From positions 81,274,409 through 81,338,408 of the forward strand of contig CM017556.1 of the NCBI GenBank assembly GCA_007844125.1: a stretch of DNA of 64,000 nucleotides. Direction: 5' to 3'. Source of the stretch: Sinonovacula constricta (Eukaryota > Mollusca > Bivalvia > Cardiida > Solecurtidae). Position 1 is the stretch's first letter. Every line of letters starts with the position of its first letter. The translations under genes were made by a program, and so were the position numbers. Positions 26,331-41,300 of this stretch are shown here, piece by piece. Under the pieces are notes generated by a model. It searched no databases. It had not been told where the DNA came from and saw nothing but the letters and a program-made list of their open reading frames with translations.

Positions 26331-29300
26331 CCTCTCTCTCTCTGTATTTCTGTGTTTTTGTGTGTGTCTGTCTCTATGTAAATAATTTTTGTCTGTTTTA
26401 CAGGCATCACTGAAGGCACAGAAATCAAAGCACTGACGGATAGTGATGTGATCTCTGCCTCAAAGAAGATCACTACTCTTGAGATGAAGGAATTGAATGA
26501 ACGCCAGCGGGCAGAGCATGCTGTCAATATGTATGAGCAGCAGAAATCTATCCTACACAATCTTGAGCATAGGAATAAAGAGCTAGAGGACAAATTCTCT
26601 GAGGTAAAATATTATCAGAAACTCACACTTAAAAATTTTTTTAGCTCTATTTTTCAAGAAAAAAAAAGTGTTGCTAATTATCACGACCCTCTTGATGGTA
26701 ACTTATTTTCAAGATGTATCTTTTGTTTAAACCATTGATGATATTCAATTCAGGCAGTTAGCCCTACAATTAATTTTGACAGAGTTATGCCCCTTTTTCA
26801 ACTTTGAATTATTATATTATGCTGCCCTGAGAACAGTGGAGCGCTCTGCCTATAAACCGGTCTTGCTTTAGGACAGAATGAGAATTATCAAGTTCGTTAG
26901 GAAGGTAAAATCCCACTACAGTGAGGTTTATATAAGAATTATTCAAAATAGTCAAGTAGTGGAACTTTTATGTTATTGTTAGTGATCGTTTAAGTTTTAT
27001 TCCTTTCTATTGTGCATCTATGGTAAATGATGTATGGTTCCCATGCTACCAGAAAAAACTCTGAAATTTTGAGAATTCTATTGCCGGTAGTGAAAATGTC
27101 GTGATTTTTTTATGATATCTGTTAAAAATCAGGAAAACATCAGGAAAAGTATGAACCAATTTGGGTATGAAATCAGCACTTTGTTATCATGTGTATATAA
27201 AACGGAACTGGAGTGCAAGTTGTTTTTTTATCATGTTTCACAGTGTCTGCTGCATTCTTGCGAAGTTCTTTGAGATTTAATGTAAATACACTGTCACTAA
27301 TGGATGTGAATGTTAACTACAGGGATCTAGCCAGTCTTCAGTATGCAACTCATGTGCAAAGCCTGACTTTAGAACCTGGAAAAGGTTTTAATTTTTATGG
27401 ATGTCCTTGGCTGAACAAACTTGGAATTTAACAAAAAAGCCTCAAAAAGTTTGGAATTTCACCAGCAAAAATTAGTGGGAACCCTGATGATTTGTAAATC
27501 ATTAGAAAACTATATAACACTTAAAAATTGTATCTTGTAACAATTTTGTTTGTTAAGCATTTATGCATTTTGTGACTTTTCATTTTCTTCTGTGATGTTT
27601 ATATAATTTTTTATCATGGACAGTTCCTTATGTAAAACATAACATACAGTCCAATCCTTCATATATATGAAAAACATATTTAGAATTGTTTGTTTTCTTT
27701 ATTATAGGTCACCAAGTCCAACCTAGAGCTACAGAAGATAGAGAGAGATTTACGTGATGAGCTTTCAAGTAAGAACTTTGTTACAGATTTATTTTATCTT
27801 GCATGTCTCTTAGATGAATTTTTCCAGAAAGGCCTCGTACATTTAAATCTACTTCTGAAAAATATCCGTAAAGTAGAGACAGCTTAATGTAAAAAGTAAT
27901 AAAAAATTTTTAATACAAAATTAAAATCCAACTACACCTAAGTCGAGAAGGTGTGCCACAATTGTAATATTTTTATGACCTTGATGTTGTTGTATAAACA
28001 GCATATCAAGTGGTCTTGATTACAAAGTATTTAGATTAACATTAATTCATCAATTACGGGTATTTGACAAAGGTTGTAACAAATTCAGATTAACTATTAA
28101 ATCATCATTTTATTTAACAAATATTTCCTTACCCTTATCACGCCACATACTATTAAACTATTTTTTATTTTTGTTATTATAACTTATTGGTTAAGATTTG
28201 GTATTGGGGGCGCCCGTGCCCGAGCGGTTAGAGTCACTGACTTGAAATTTCAAAGCCTCTCACCACGTAGGTTTGAGTCCCTGTTGGGGCGAGAATTTTC
28301 ATGTGGTGAGGTTTTCCAGCTTACTTGCGGTGCGTCAGTGGTCTACCCAGTCTGTAGTCTTCCTCTACCAACAATTAGCTGGATATCTGAAATATGACCA
28401 TAATTGCTCCGGTGCTATGTAACAAAAAAAACAAAAAAACTAACACAAACAATAAGATTTGGTGGCAAATTGTGAAGATAGAAGCCAGTGCCAGCTTCAC
28501 TATTTGCCTAGGCCTGATCCGTTTATGATTTGTAGGTTGTGAATAAACTTTTTTATAATATTAATTCTGGTTAAAAAGTCGATAACTAGCATATTTTTCA
28601 ACACACAGATTCGGTGTCGAAAGCCGTCAGTGAAGCAGACAGAAAGAAAATCACAGCCCTAGAAGAAAATATCATGACTTTACAGCATGAGAACTCTAAG
28701 TTAAAGGTTTGTTAGACATGGTGTCATTTTCATCATCAGTCTTGTTCACTTATCAATTACATCATTGACCGGACCTGGGAGGCCCCAGGTTCAATCCCGG
28801 GCGGCGACATACCAAAGTCATTAAAAATGGTAGTAGTATAGCTCCCTTGCTAACTCTCAAGCAAATATAAGGGTAGTTTCACAACTGGTTGGCCTGGTGT
28901 CAGGATAATGTGACTGTGTGTGGTATCATGCCAGGTATTCACGGCATGCTATACACAGTGAAGGCAGCACTGTACCTGCTTCAAGTGGACACCGTCTCCG
29001 GATAACTGAAATACTGTTGGTGGGACGGTAAACCCAATAAACAAACACTCATCAATGTGTTTCTGTGATATATTTCTAAAAAAAGGAAAACATAAAAAAT
29101 TACCCTATAGATTCAGTATGACCACTAAAATAGGTTGATAATTCTTTCTTGGTATGGAATACACTTTTATCAACTATGCAATTTAACAAATTGTTAACCA
29201 AGTATCATTTAAACATTTTGATTCTATTACTTTTCTCTGCATTCAGCTGGGCTAAAATCTCATGTTTAAATGTCTACCAGCTAAACTGCAGTGCATCAGT

Positions 29301-32300
29301 GTTTGTACCCAGATATTTGTTTGGTGTCCTGCAGAGCTACTATTGGTTGGATGTTGCCATAACTATGCAGCACTATAATTGTGTCTGTATGATGTAGTCT
29401 GCAGTTTATTTTATTATTTTAAATAGGTGTTTTTAATCTCATATCATCTTGTACATATTAACCCTTGAGGCTGTCTGTGAGCTGCCTGTTCACCAATCAT
29501 TCTTAAGCCCAAGTCATGGCTTAAGCCCAAATCACAACTTTAATATCAACAAAATTAAGCTTATTTATGAAGTGTCAGTTTGGTTCCAAGCTGAAAATAG
29601 CAAAGTTAAAGTGTCATGCAAAAGTACAGATAGGTAGCAATATACTTAATGAAATTATTGTGGATTAATATCCATGACATGAGCAATTCTTACTTATGAA
29701 TGGTTGGTGAATATGGGCCTTAAATAACGATCTAATCTTTAATTATTTGTGAACTCTGTCCTTTTTTTATATGCTGACACTGCGGTTTTATTCAGATCTG
29801 TGTGTTTTTTTCAAACACATTCTGCTAATAACTGACACTGTTGTCTGATACACTGTTTTTACCTGAATCAATTCCTTGTTCAGGAGGTGACAGATATCGC
29901 TAGTTCCCAGGTGAAGGCCCTGGAGATGCAGCATATCTCCAAGGAGAAGGAGGTCAAGTCACTGCGACAACAACTGCTTGACTTCCAAGTACAGTCCGAT
30001 GAGAAAACTATCATTGGTAAATATTGATATTGACAATTCCTTTTTTCATTAAAAACAAAAAGTCATTGATGCTAAATTGATAACTTCTTTTTTATTGTCA
30101 ATTTTTATAAAAAATAATGGAAAGACATTGCTAAATAAAGTAATTCTTTTATTTTTAAAAAGGGAATTTTTTTATATTCTTTTTTTTTTAAAAAAGGTCA
30201 ATTTCCGTAAACAGGATCATACTTTTTATGTATCTTCATATTAAATTACATATTTAATATATATATAATTTTTGTTAAAAAACTTGTGGTGCCTGTGGCT
30301 AATCAGTTAATATTTTTTTATGAACAAACCCTTTGATCTGGAAGCACAGTTGATAGGGAGGCCCCAGTTTGATTCTGGGCTGCAACATACCTGTTGTTAA
30401 GAATGAAATCCTTTACTTACTGATTTTCTTTTCATTTTAGCTAATTTTATCACTGGTTCTAATGCCCCCCCTCCCCCCCACACACACACCCCACACACAC
30501 AAATTAAAAAAAAAAGTACATAAAAAGAAAGAAAACAAAGACTGAAAACTACAGCATATAATTTAAGCAAGTCATACAAATCTATACTCTTATCATGTCT
30601 TATATGCATTTGTTCTTGGTTCATATCATTGGAACAACTGTTTAATGTCCTGTCCCCAACAGGTAAGCTCCATCGCCACATAGTCCAGCTGCAGGTGAGT
30701 GAGGGTACAGCTGTGAGGAAGCTGGAGGAGTCACGGAAGAAAGTCACCAAGCTGGAGGCCATGGTTCTGCGGCTGGAACAGAAGCTGGATGACAAAGATA
30801 ACTCCCTGTACCACAGCAAACAGGAGGCGCAGAACAAGGCCCAGTATCTCAAGAGGAACCTTCATGTGAGTTTTGGTGTATTCTTTAGGTATAAAGAATA
30901 AGGTTAATTTTAGTTTAATTTACCAATTTATTTAGTGAGATTGAATTTGATTCGAATTTAATGTATTAATTTATGTGGTGAGTTTGAACTTTATATGAAT
31001 TTAAATCAGTGTTTTTTTGTTGAGTTTATTTTGAATTTAATATTTAAATTTATTGGTGAGTTTAAATTGAATTTGAACTAAATTTATAAATTTATTTGGT
31101 GAAATTTAGTTTAATTTATTGATACTAAGCTTGCTTTTTTTTCAAAAAGACAAGGCATTGGTAATTTTTTTGTTGAAGATGAATCTGCAGTTTAGAAATG
31201 ACTAGAGACTTAACAGCTGGTAGGCATTTTTTCACCAGCAGGTTCTGGTTCATTCACCAATAGCATTCCAGAGTTAGGGTTGATGGATGGTCTTTGATGA
31301 TAACTTTATTACTGAGTTAAGAAATGTTTTTTCATGTTCCTCTTTTCCTATCTTTAACTTCAAATGATAGATTTTGAAATTTTCCAAATATTTATATGTT
31401 TTGGAATTTTGACATCAGTATATTTTGTTGTGCCTCTTTTCCTGTTTTAAACTTTAAATGATGGATTTTGAAATTTTCCAAATATTTTTTCAGAATTTCG
31501 ACTTCAGTATATTTTGTGTGAGCCTCTTTTCCTATATTAAACTTTAAATTATAGATTTTTTAATTTTCCAAATATTTTTTCAGAATTTCGACTTAAGTAT
31601 TTTTTGTGTGTGACTTTTTGCCTATTTTGAACTTCGTATGATGGATTTTGAATTTTCAAAATATTTTTCGGAATTTTGACTTTTCAGTATATCGAAACAA
31701 ATATCTTTTTTAGGACAAACAGCTATACACTTCATAGATATACACAGTGTATAAATTGTATCACTTGGTATTTCAATGTCCGAAACTGTGCAATTTTCAG
31801 GACCTGAGACTCCAATTTGCTGGCGCTATCCCTCTGTCTAAACAGGAAAAATTCTCCAAGAACTTGATGCAGCTGCAGAAAGATAAGACACAGATGGAGA
31901 GAGAGTTGATTGAGGTGGGTCCAGTCATCAGACATATTGGTTGTGGGGTTATTGGTGTCAAAGGCATGTTCTTTTTAATATGCTCCTGAAAGGAGGTATA
32001 TAGTAGCCAATCTGTCTGTCTGTACGTTCATACATATATACTAAGTATGAATGTCATAAAATATTTGTTATATTTTAATATATTTTGTAGTTGTTATATT
32101 TTCTTTGTACATTGTATCAGCAGAAAAAATGATGCGAGGTCTCTGACAATGTTTTTGCCAAATTCTTTTGTGTGCTGATAACAATAACTTTTATTATGCT
32201 GAATCTTGCCCATCTGTCAGTCTGTCCATTAGCAATTTATTGTGTGGATAACTCCTTTATTAATCATTAAAGTTTCTTCATATTTCATGGATGACTGGTA

Positions 32301-35300
32301 TTGTGTAGATGTGCAGATAACTCCGATTTTTATTGTTTATTATGGAGTTATTGCCCATTGTTATATTTCTTAGCAAAGTCTTGTAAAGATAAATCCTTCA
32401 TTATTTCTAGAGGAATTTTATTATCAGCATAATTCTTATAAGTTTGCACTTGCAGCTTTATTTCAAGCATATAATGCTCCACCTTGCACTTCTATAGTTA
32501 AAGAATTTCGGTACTAACTTTCCACTTCCTTGACATTTTTTATTTTGACATTTTTGTGTGTGTGGCGCAGGTGAAGAAAACACGAGATGAGATGGAGGAT
32601 AAGCTTGCAGCACTGGAGATCCAGCACAAATCATTGCAGGAGTTGATACAAACCCTGAAGGATGGTCGTGGGGCCGCCAAGGTGCGGGAGTGGCATGGCA
32701 AGATGGACCATCTGAGACTAGAGGAGCTCAAACACAGACGACACATCACCAAATTGCAACAACAGGTGCGGTCTTAACCTTGATTACATAACCAAGCTCA
32801 GCGTTAACAAATAAATTCTCATTTTCAATCTTGTCACAAAATCGGGTGATAAAGAATACATAACTTGAGTCATTTTGACATGTTCTCCTGATAAATAATA
32901 CAAAACTTGAGTCATTTTCACATGTTCACCTGATAAATAATGCAAAACTTGAGTCATTTTGACACGTTCACATGTTAAAAAATACAGAACTTCAGTCTTT
33001 TGGACATGTTCATAAAAAAACACAACTAATCTCAAAGTAGTAGAGAATTGGTTCCAGATGCAGGAGGCCCCAGGTTCAAACCCAGGCAATGACTAGTTGC
33101 TATAAAATGATAGTGGTATACCGTAGTCCTTTCTTAAGCGATTTTCCAGGTAATTCCGTGGACTGCGCAACCAGATCTATATTTAGTGTAATGGGGCAAG
33201 GTTTTATGCCAGGTTTTCATGACTTGCTATTCATTTGAAGGCAGCACTATATCTTCGTCATGTGAATACCATCTCTCATTAACTGAAAGATTTTCAGTGT
33301 GACGATAAACCCAATCAATAAATTTATCTGAATATGTAGTCTTAAATGCTTGAAACTAAATTTTCCAGTCATTGACTGACAGGCTAGAGTGAATGCCTCC
33401 TCCTGTAATGCATGTCAATATAAAAATATAAATGACCAAAATTTTATTTTCATTACTAATAAACCTTAATGGATATACATTTATCAATATATGTATACAA
33501 TTCTGCTTCACAGGTTGCGTACCTAGAAGGTCTCATCCGTTCCCACGAGAGCACCATTGTAGAGATTGAGTCGGACTCTGTCAGGGTCACACAGGTGAGC
33601 AAAAACTAGATAGTTAATTAGTGGCATAAGTGTATAACCACTTGAAGACAGTCAACTTCTGGGTGTTCATTTGCTTTAATAACCAATCAAATGTGGTATC
33701 TGACAATGTGCCTATATCAAATAGCATGGACCACTGTATTATCGTCGTACTTGTTTGACTTATCTATGATGTGTATGCATTACAATATCAACTTATAAAC
33801 TTTGAATTTGTAAAGGACAGCTAACCTCTAAACCAAAAATTTACTATAAAATCAACTTATTTTTATAAATTTTGGTCAAAGCCATTCTGTGTTGATTTGC
33901 ATGTTGAAGTATTCGGAATACGTCGGTAATAGAGATGCGTCGATAATACAGAGTTTCGAGTATACATGTAACAATACCTTACTACTTTTTTGGAGAATAT
34001 TGGCATAATTTCTGCGTGAACTCATACTTTAGTAAAGTTGATTTTGAACTCTACCTGTATTGTTAGACTGTACATATCTAGAAAAAAACACGCTTTGAAT
34101 GTTCATTTTTGGCAAATCTATAAATTAGCATGATAGTGATCTCTGCTTAAAATAGATACCAACGTCAAAGCGGATTACCTGAATGATGATATATGGTGAT
34201 ACAAAAAGAAACTGTCACATGGGTTACTTAATTTAAAAATAGCTGTCTGCAAATAGGTATTTGCAGTGATGTATGTAATTAATAATGTTATTTATGTGAT
34301 GCGAATACCGCTAATCTGACATTAAATGTTAAATAATACCCCTACAGTTTACTCGCGTGTAACATAACGCAACACAACATTTAGTGAACCCCACAAAGGT
34401 ATTTAAAATAATAAATTAAAGTGTTTTATCAGTACTATTAAATAATTTTAAATCTATATGTACATGTACTTAAAAAGAGGCTTAGACGTGAGTGTTTAAA
34501 ACTATGAATACGTTAAAATAACTTTAATGAATACCAACCAGATTTTAGTAATTATCTTATGCCAACGTTAGCATATATGAACATTATTTTTTTTAAAATT
34601 CTAATGAGTGTAATACAAACTCGACATTTTTGTAACAACAAACACACAAAGTTAAACACCAACAAAAACATGTACAAAAACACCCATTCACGTGTAATCA
34701 GACGTAAATGTGCACACAAGGCGGGAAAGAAATGCCCAAAATGAGAACGCCTGAGAATGCGCACACTAACACACATACACTCGCACGCATGCACAGACTA
34801 ACACATGTGAACATGTTTCATTGTTAACACAGATCTAGAGCATCAATGAACAGCATTTTGATTGACCTTTTTAGTTAACAATGACTGTTTTGGTTAAGAA
34901 ATTATTTTTTTTCTAAACTGTCAGATACCACTTTTAAAACCTTGAAGTTTAACTATGTATCTATGAGAGCACTGTTATGGAGATTAAGTCAGACTGAGCA
35001 AGGATCATGCAGATCAGTTTGAACTTTGAACTTAACCAGTTCATGAAAGTGGTTACACACATGAAGACCGTCAATTAAAGCTATTAGTTAAAGTGGTTAA
35101 CTAATTAAAAGACTTACAACATAGCCCACTGACGTGAGCAGTTGGTGGCATTAATTGATGTGATTGGCCAATATAAGGCTTTTAAGACTTGTGGTTTCAT
35201 CTTTACTAATGAACTTGCACCATTGAAAAGATAGAATCAGACAGTATTTCACTCAAAAGTATGAACCTTGCACAGATAGTCACGTTGTAGAAATAACCAT

Positions 35301-38300
35301 TGTCAGGAGACAGTTGTCCCTATTGATGATAGTGTTTTAGAGCAATGGTGGTTCTACACAGACATTTATCTGGAATAATGTGCCACCAACAATATCAAGA
35401 CATCTCAAATATGACCATAACCGTGTCCATGCATGTACATTATGTCTATAAAAACATACCTTACTAAAAATTGTATCTGAAGAAAAAAGCAAACTAAAAA
35501 TCATATTTGAAGGTTCCTTTACAACCACCTTCTCCTTATTATATTTCTGTAATTTTTGTAAAATGAAAACTTTTCATGAAGTATTGTATTTATTCTCATC
35601 TACCTTCATGATGTACTGAGTCCCACCACCCGCCAAATACAGTTAGCAGATTTTGTCAGCCCTGGCACACTAAAAGTGGGGAATTTTAACATGTATGGCA
35701 TATATTAGATGGGAAATTTGATAATGACTTTTCGTTAGTGAACCAACTTAAATAATCCTGCTAAGGTCCCACTTTAAACATGTTTGGCACTTAAGTCATG
35801 ATTGGGCAAGATGGCAGGGTAAGGATTTAAACCAAATGGATGTGCTAACCCATGTAAATTAGCTAGTCATTACAACTGCAACATAAAAACATTTGCTTTT
35901 ATAGTTCATTAAGGTTAAATTGGATAATGTCTTGAAATTAGATTATGTCCATAAATGGCATGTTTATTATGTTGTTTACACACCTACTCTCAATATCATA
36001 ATCTCAACCACTGGCCTGTAATCCAAGCCACGTGTCTAGGCTCGAGGGGCTGATAAGTCTTCAAAAAATCCGGTGGACCATGGCCCTAGTTCACCAAAAT
36101 CTCTGTTGGTCCATTATAAGTTAAATGGACATAAGGTCCACCAGAAGTTTAAGCCATATCATTTTTACAATTCTGAAATACTATGAAAATATATATACTA
36201 AACAAAACTAAACAACACTTTACAGCCTTTTACTGAACCCAATCACTTGTAACACCTTGGTTAGCTTACCAACCTGTGATGTCAAAATGCCAAAAAAATG
36301 CTGGTCCTGTAAAATTTGGTCCGGTCCACTAGTTATTGCCAGCTTGGTGGACCGAAGGTCCAGTGTTTGTAACTTTTTTTCATGAAGACTGTGATAAGAC
36401 CTTTCACCACCAGCAGTAAGGCATGACAGGGCAAACTCTCTGTAAGATATTACTATCCAATTCATTATGATAGAGCCAGCACAGAGAACACTTCCGTAGC
36501 GGTTAGAAAACTAGAAGCGGTGGTAAATGTAGCAACCATTTCAATTAAGACTAAAAACATATCAAAATAAGATAAGATAAGAATTTAAAAATGACATGTA
36601 CTCTAAAGAACTGTCACTATTCTATTCTATGAAAATAAAAAGCTTTTGATATTGTATTTGCACCCTTTTCTTATGTTAAAATTAATGTTTGTCTTTGGTG
36701 GCGCCTGTGGCATAGTGGTACGGTCATCTACTTATAACACTTGACTGCTGCTAAGCTTCCAACCGCATGGGTTCGAGTTGGGAGAAGGATTTAATGTGGG
36801 AAGGTCTTCCTGCAGACCTGTGGTGTGCTGGTAGTGCTATGCAGAAATTTGTTTGAGGTTTTCCTTCACAATAAAGCTAGATGCTGTTATAATGATCATA
36901 ATTGGTGGCTGCAAAGTACTTAAAATACAACAACAAAACAACAACATCAACCCCGAAGAATGATGTTTGTCTTTTAATTAAATGACTATTAAATAAATGA
37001 ACAAATCAACTTTATAACATGCAAAAGTATTAAAAAAATCTTTCAAATAATGATGGAGATAAGAACATAATTATTGATGATAATGACATTGATGATGATT
37101 AACGTTAAGAATAATAATAATAAACGTGTGTAAGTATAAGTATAAACATAAAATGGATTATATTAAGTTTGTAAGTCAAGTTAACAAAAAAAAAACAACA
37201 CCCACTGACCTATGAAATGTCTATTAAATAGTGTTTACAACAAGGCCTAGCAGAAACTTTGTCATGATGAGTGATAACAGCTGAAACAATATTTATTATC
37301 TTCGTCGCTTGATGGCATACAAGAAAGCACACCAGTAAATGGAGAGTTAGCAAAACGGGACTAGAAATTGGTGTGATGTTGGCAAAGTAGAAACAAATAA
37401 ACAATATGTAGACTAATTTTTAAATAATGTCCTTTTTAAAAGTAAACAAACGTTTTCGCAGGTCTATTTTGCACAGTCTTATGCCATTTTTGAGACAATT
37501 GTATGCGAACGTTTTCGTTGAACGAGATATTATTTTCTAGCGTCATACACAAATCTTTAACCTAGTTACATGTTTATGTAATTGTCGGTTCATACAACAA
37601 GGTATATATTTGGTTCAAGCAATTTGCGCATATCCGAATCATTCGTTCTTCCGGAATGCTCGCTCGCACTACTTTTTAAAAACCTCTGTTAAGTGCCAAT
37701 ATAAATCGGGTTGATCGTAAAAAACGCACAATTTTATTTTGTGAAAAAGTACGATATGTGCCGCTTTTCGCCATTCACAATATTTCTTAATAGATGAAAG
37801 CGGCCTCTCGTACAATCACAAGCCAATTTGTACGAACATTACTAAAGTGGCAATTTAAATGAAATAGACTATAGCGCAGCTATGCGATCACGTGATCCAT
37901 TAACCCGGCTAGGCTTGTGCTATTTTTAGTAACAATTACAAATCTGCAAATAAAATGCTTCGACTCGCAGTTGTTTGATGTTTGTGAATAGCAATAAACA
38001 CATATATTTACATTCCGTTGAATTAGTAAGTAATTTAAGTTAATTTGTGCTATTTAGTGTCATAATTTTAGGAAAATACAAAGGCGGTGTACTGATTCAC
38101 AATGAGGTTAACATAACGCGAAAGAACAGTGCATTTGCCCCTATAGCTCAGTGGTTAGAGCACTGGTCTCGTAAACCAGGGGTCGTGAGTTCGACTCTCA
38201 CTGGGGGCACGAGCCTTTTTATTTTTGTTTGCCCTATATGAATTACTGTTTTTAAACTTCTGTATGCTTGTGTTACTGTTATAGAATTTTTACTTTGAAT

Positions 38301-41300
38301 TATTTTCTTTTCATTGACTGATTGTATTACATGCTCTAGCTTTGTGTAGATAAAAAAAGTCCTTTCAAATGATACAATGATGAATTTTAAATAAAGTTTG
38401 ATAAATATTAATAAAAGCAAACAATATATACATGTATATGTATTTTTATATTATGGAAAATAACCATTCCTACAAATTCTACTACTTTTTTCAACAACTA
38501 CTTCCACTGTTAATACTACCAGATCTATTGCTTCTTTTACTAAAACTAGTAGATATTGGATATATTGGAATGAGATGTTCATCCATCCATCTGTCTATCC
38601 ACTTTTGTCTGTCTATCCTCCCATGGACACAATTTTGTCTAGGCTTCTTTTTGTACAGTTTTAGCATCATATTTGATCAAAACTCAACCTAAGTATCATA
38701 GGAACCTATGCAGTTACTATTTTGATTTTGATCAGATGACAACTGCATGAGTTACTGCCCCTTCTTTATAATAATTAGACATTGACATTGACTCATGGAC
38801 AGGGAGCAGGTCGGGGAAGGGTGGGTGGTGGAGGGTGGGATTAGGGTATTTTTGACCATTAGATTACAATTCTAGTTGGTAAGCAATTTTATGAACATTA
38901 ATCTATTGATGTGTGATTATAGTGATGCCTCTTTTATTATATTTCAGGAGTTTGAGGAGCGACAGTTACGCTGGGAACATCGTGAGGTTGAGCTGGAGCG
39001 ACAGATTGCTACGCTAGAGAGACAGGCATCACAGATAGCTGGGGCTGCTGCCAAGGTAACCATAGCAACCATGTTTTGTATTTTATCAGTAATCGTTTTA
39101 TGTTTCTCATAAACTACTTTTGGATGTCTTAAAATGTTTACACAATAACATTTATCAGGTTCATTCTTTAATAACAAACTGTATTATTATTATTTATTAT
39201 TCACTTACAACTTCAGGCATAGGTAACTAGTTGTAAATAAAGACTTAGCATCAAAGAGTGTATATTATGGTCATAAAGCTCTGAGCATGAGCTGGCTTAT
39301 CTTGATCTTCACAATTTGCCTTAGCCTGACATAATTTGATAAGGCTTAGTGTATGGAGCTCTTGTGTCTTGGTACAGGAGGCCCCGGGTTTGATGCCGGG
39401 CCGCGACATACCAAAGTCTGTTTAAAAAATAGATGTGGTATAGCTCCCTTGCTAACACTCCAGCAAATATAAGGGTAGATCCACGACTGGTTGGTCTGGT
39501 GTCGTTATATGTGACTGGGTGTGGTATCATGCCAGGTGTTCATGGCATGTTATACACTGTGAAGGCAGCACTATTTCTGCTTTATGTGGACACCATCTCA
39601 AGATAACTGAAATATTGATGGTGGGACAATAAACCCAGAATTCTCAGACAAATCCTTGTTAGTTCTTTATAAGAATTGTGTGGTAATAAGTAATTTTGAC
39701 AATTTAAAGTACCAGCAGTCTGGGTTCAGAAAAAGAAATACATATCTATATACAGCAGTGATAATACAGGTACATTCTTTCTCTGTTCTGCAGGTGCACA
39801 TTGCCTATATATGCTTTATTTAGTTATTTGATTTTGCAAACAACAAAACTTTTCAGTATGGATTTTTAAGTTTGAAGCTTCATGCATCTTGTTTCTACCT
39901 ACCATAATTCAGAATAATTGTCATGTTTAAAATATTTGATGAATGTAATTAGTTACTTTCTTTCATTTATTTTAATAATATTTAAGTCATTAAAATGAAA
40001 GCTTATTATTTCAATCTCACCCAGTTTGAGGAAGCTGTGGGCTCTCTGCCAGACTCCAAACTGCCAGTAGCCAACCAATTAGAGCAGGCTATCTCTACCA
40101 TCAAGTCCAATGTCCGGATCATCCTTGATACACAGGCGGACTCCAAACGTCTCAAACAGGTATTAAATTTAGATTTTCTAGCTTAAAAGATATACATCCC
40201 TTGAGCATCACTATTGCTGAGAGGTGTATCATCTTCTCAGCCAACATAAAATCAGTTCAGTTCCTTATATTCATAATATCAATAAACAATATAATGATTA
40301 CAAAAAAGTTGACAATATTAACCATGGTATGTGTTTTAGGAATACGTTTCTACATAATGTTAAGTCTTAATGCATCATTTCAAAATAATTTGACCAAAAT
40401 TGTGTAAGAAACTGTGTAAACAAAACTGGACGATTTAATTTAATGCAGGAGTTAAATGCCATGCATTATGTTAAAAATTTAAATAATCATTTGATTTAAT
40501 GAAAATTCCATCATTTAATTACTACTAAAATTAAAATTTTAATTAAAGTATGATTATAATACCAGAATACTTAGATGTTTGTTTTTTTAAATATATATTT
40601 TTTTCATTTCATAGATTGTGTAATAAGCAAATTAAAAAATTGGTAATTATAATGCTAATTGATGCATGCGCCCAAATGCGGCACATTAATAGGAGTCTGT
40701 AAGGAGCAGTTATTAAGTTGACAAAAAATGTGTCTATTTTTTGACATTTATATTGAAGATACAAACATTTTACAATTTTTATACATCATATCTATTTTCA
40801 CATTTCTTTTTCAGCGAAATGAAGAGCTTGAGAAGAACAATCGGCAATTGGAGCATGCGTTGGTTGCTAGAGATAAACTTGTTGCTGAGCTGCGGCTGCG
40901 TATGCCAGCTACAGAGGATCGCGATGAGATCATACTTAGGGCTACGTCCAAGGCAAACACAGAAGCTGACAGGAAACACGCTCTGTCTGACAGAAACTAT
41001 GAGAGCGAGCAGTCAATGAAGGTAGCACAGTCTACAATAGCCAGCCTACAGGTAAGATATTTTAACATATTTAGACTTTTTTAATTACGGTTAAAAGATC
41101 ATTTACAAATAATTTTTTGTGTGTAAATTCTCCTTCAATAACATTTTTATAATTTATAGTAATAGCAGATTCATAATAATAAAGTTAACTGTTTTTATAA
41201 TGAATAAAATGTAAATGTACAGCACACATGATGGAATTTTTTTGTTTTTGTAAAATTATATAAAAATAAGAATGGAAAACTCCAGATAAGGCACAATATT

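Noticed and set aside
26124..26593. Open frames over the TC microsatellite on both strands
   Set aside because: Low-complexity translation; the real coding part is exon 25 only.
32784..33089. 101-codon minus-strand open frame
   Set aside because: It arises from a 42-bp tandem repeat plus a SINE B box, with no gene-like composition.
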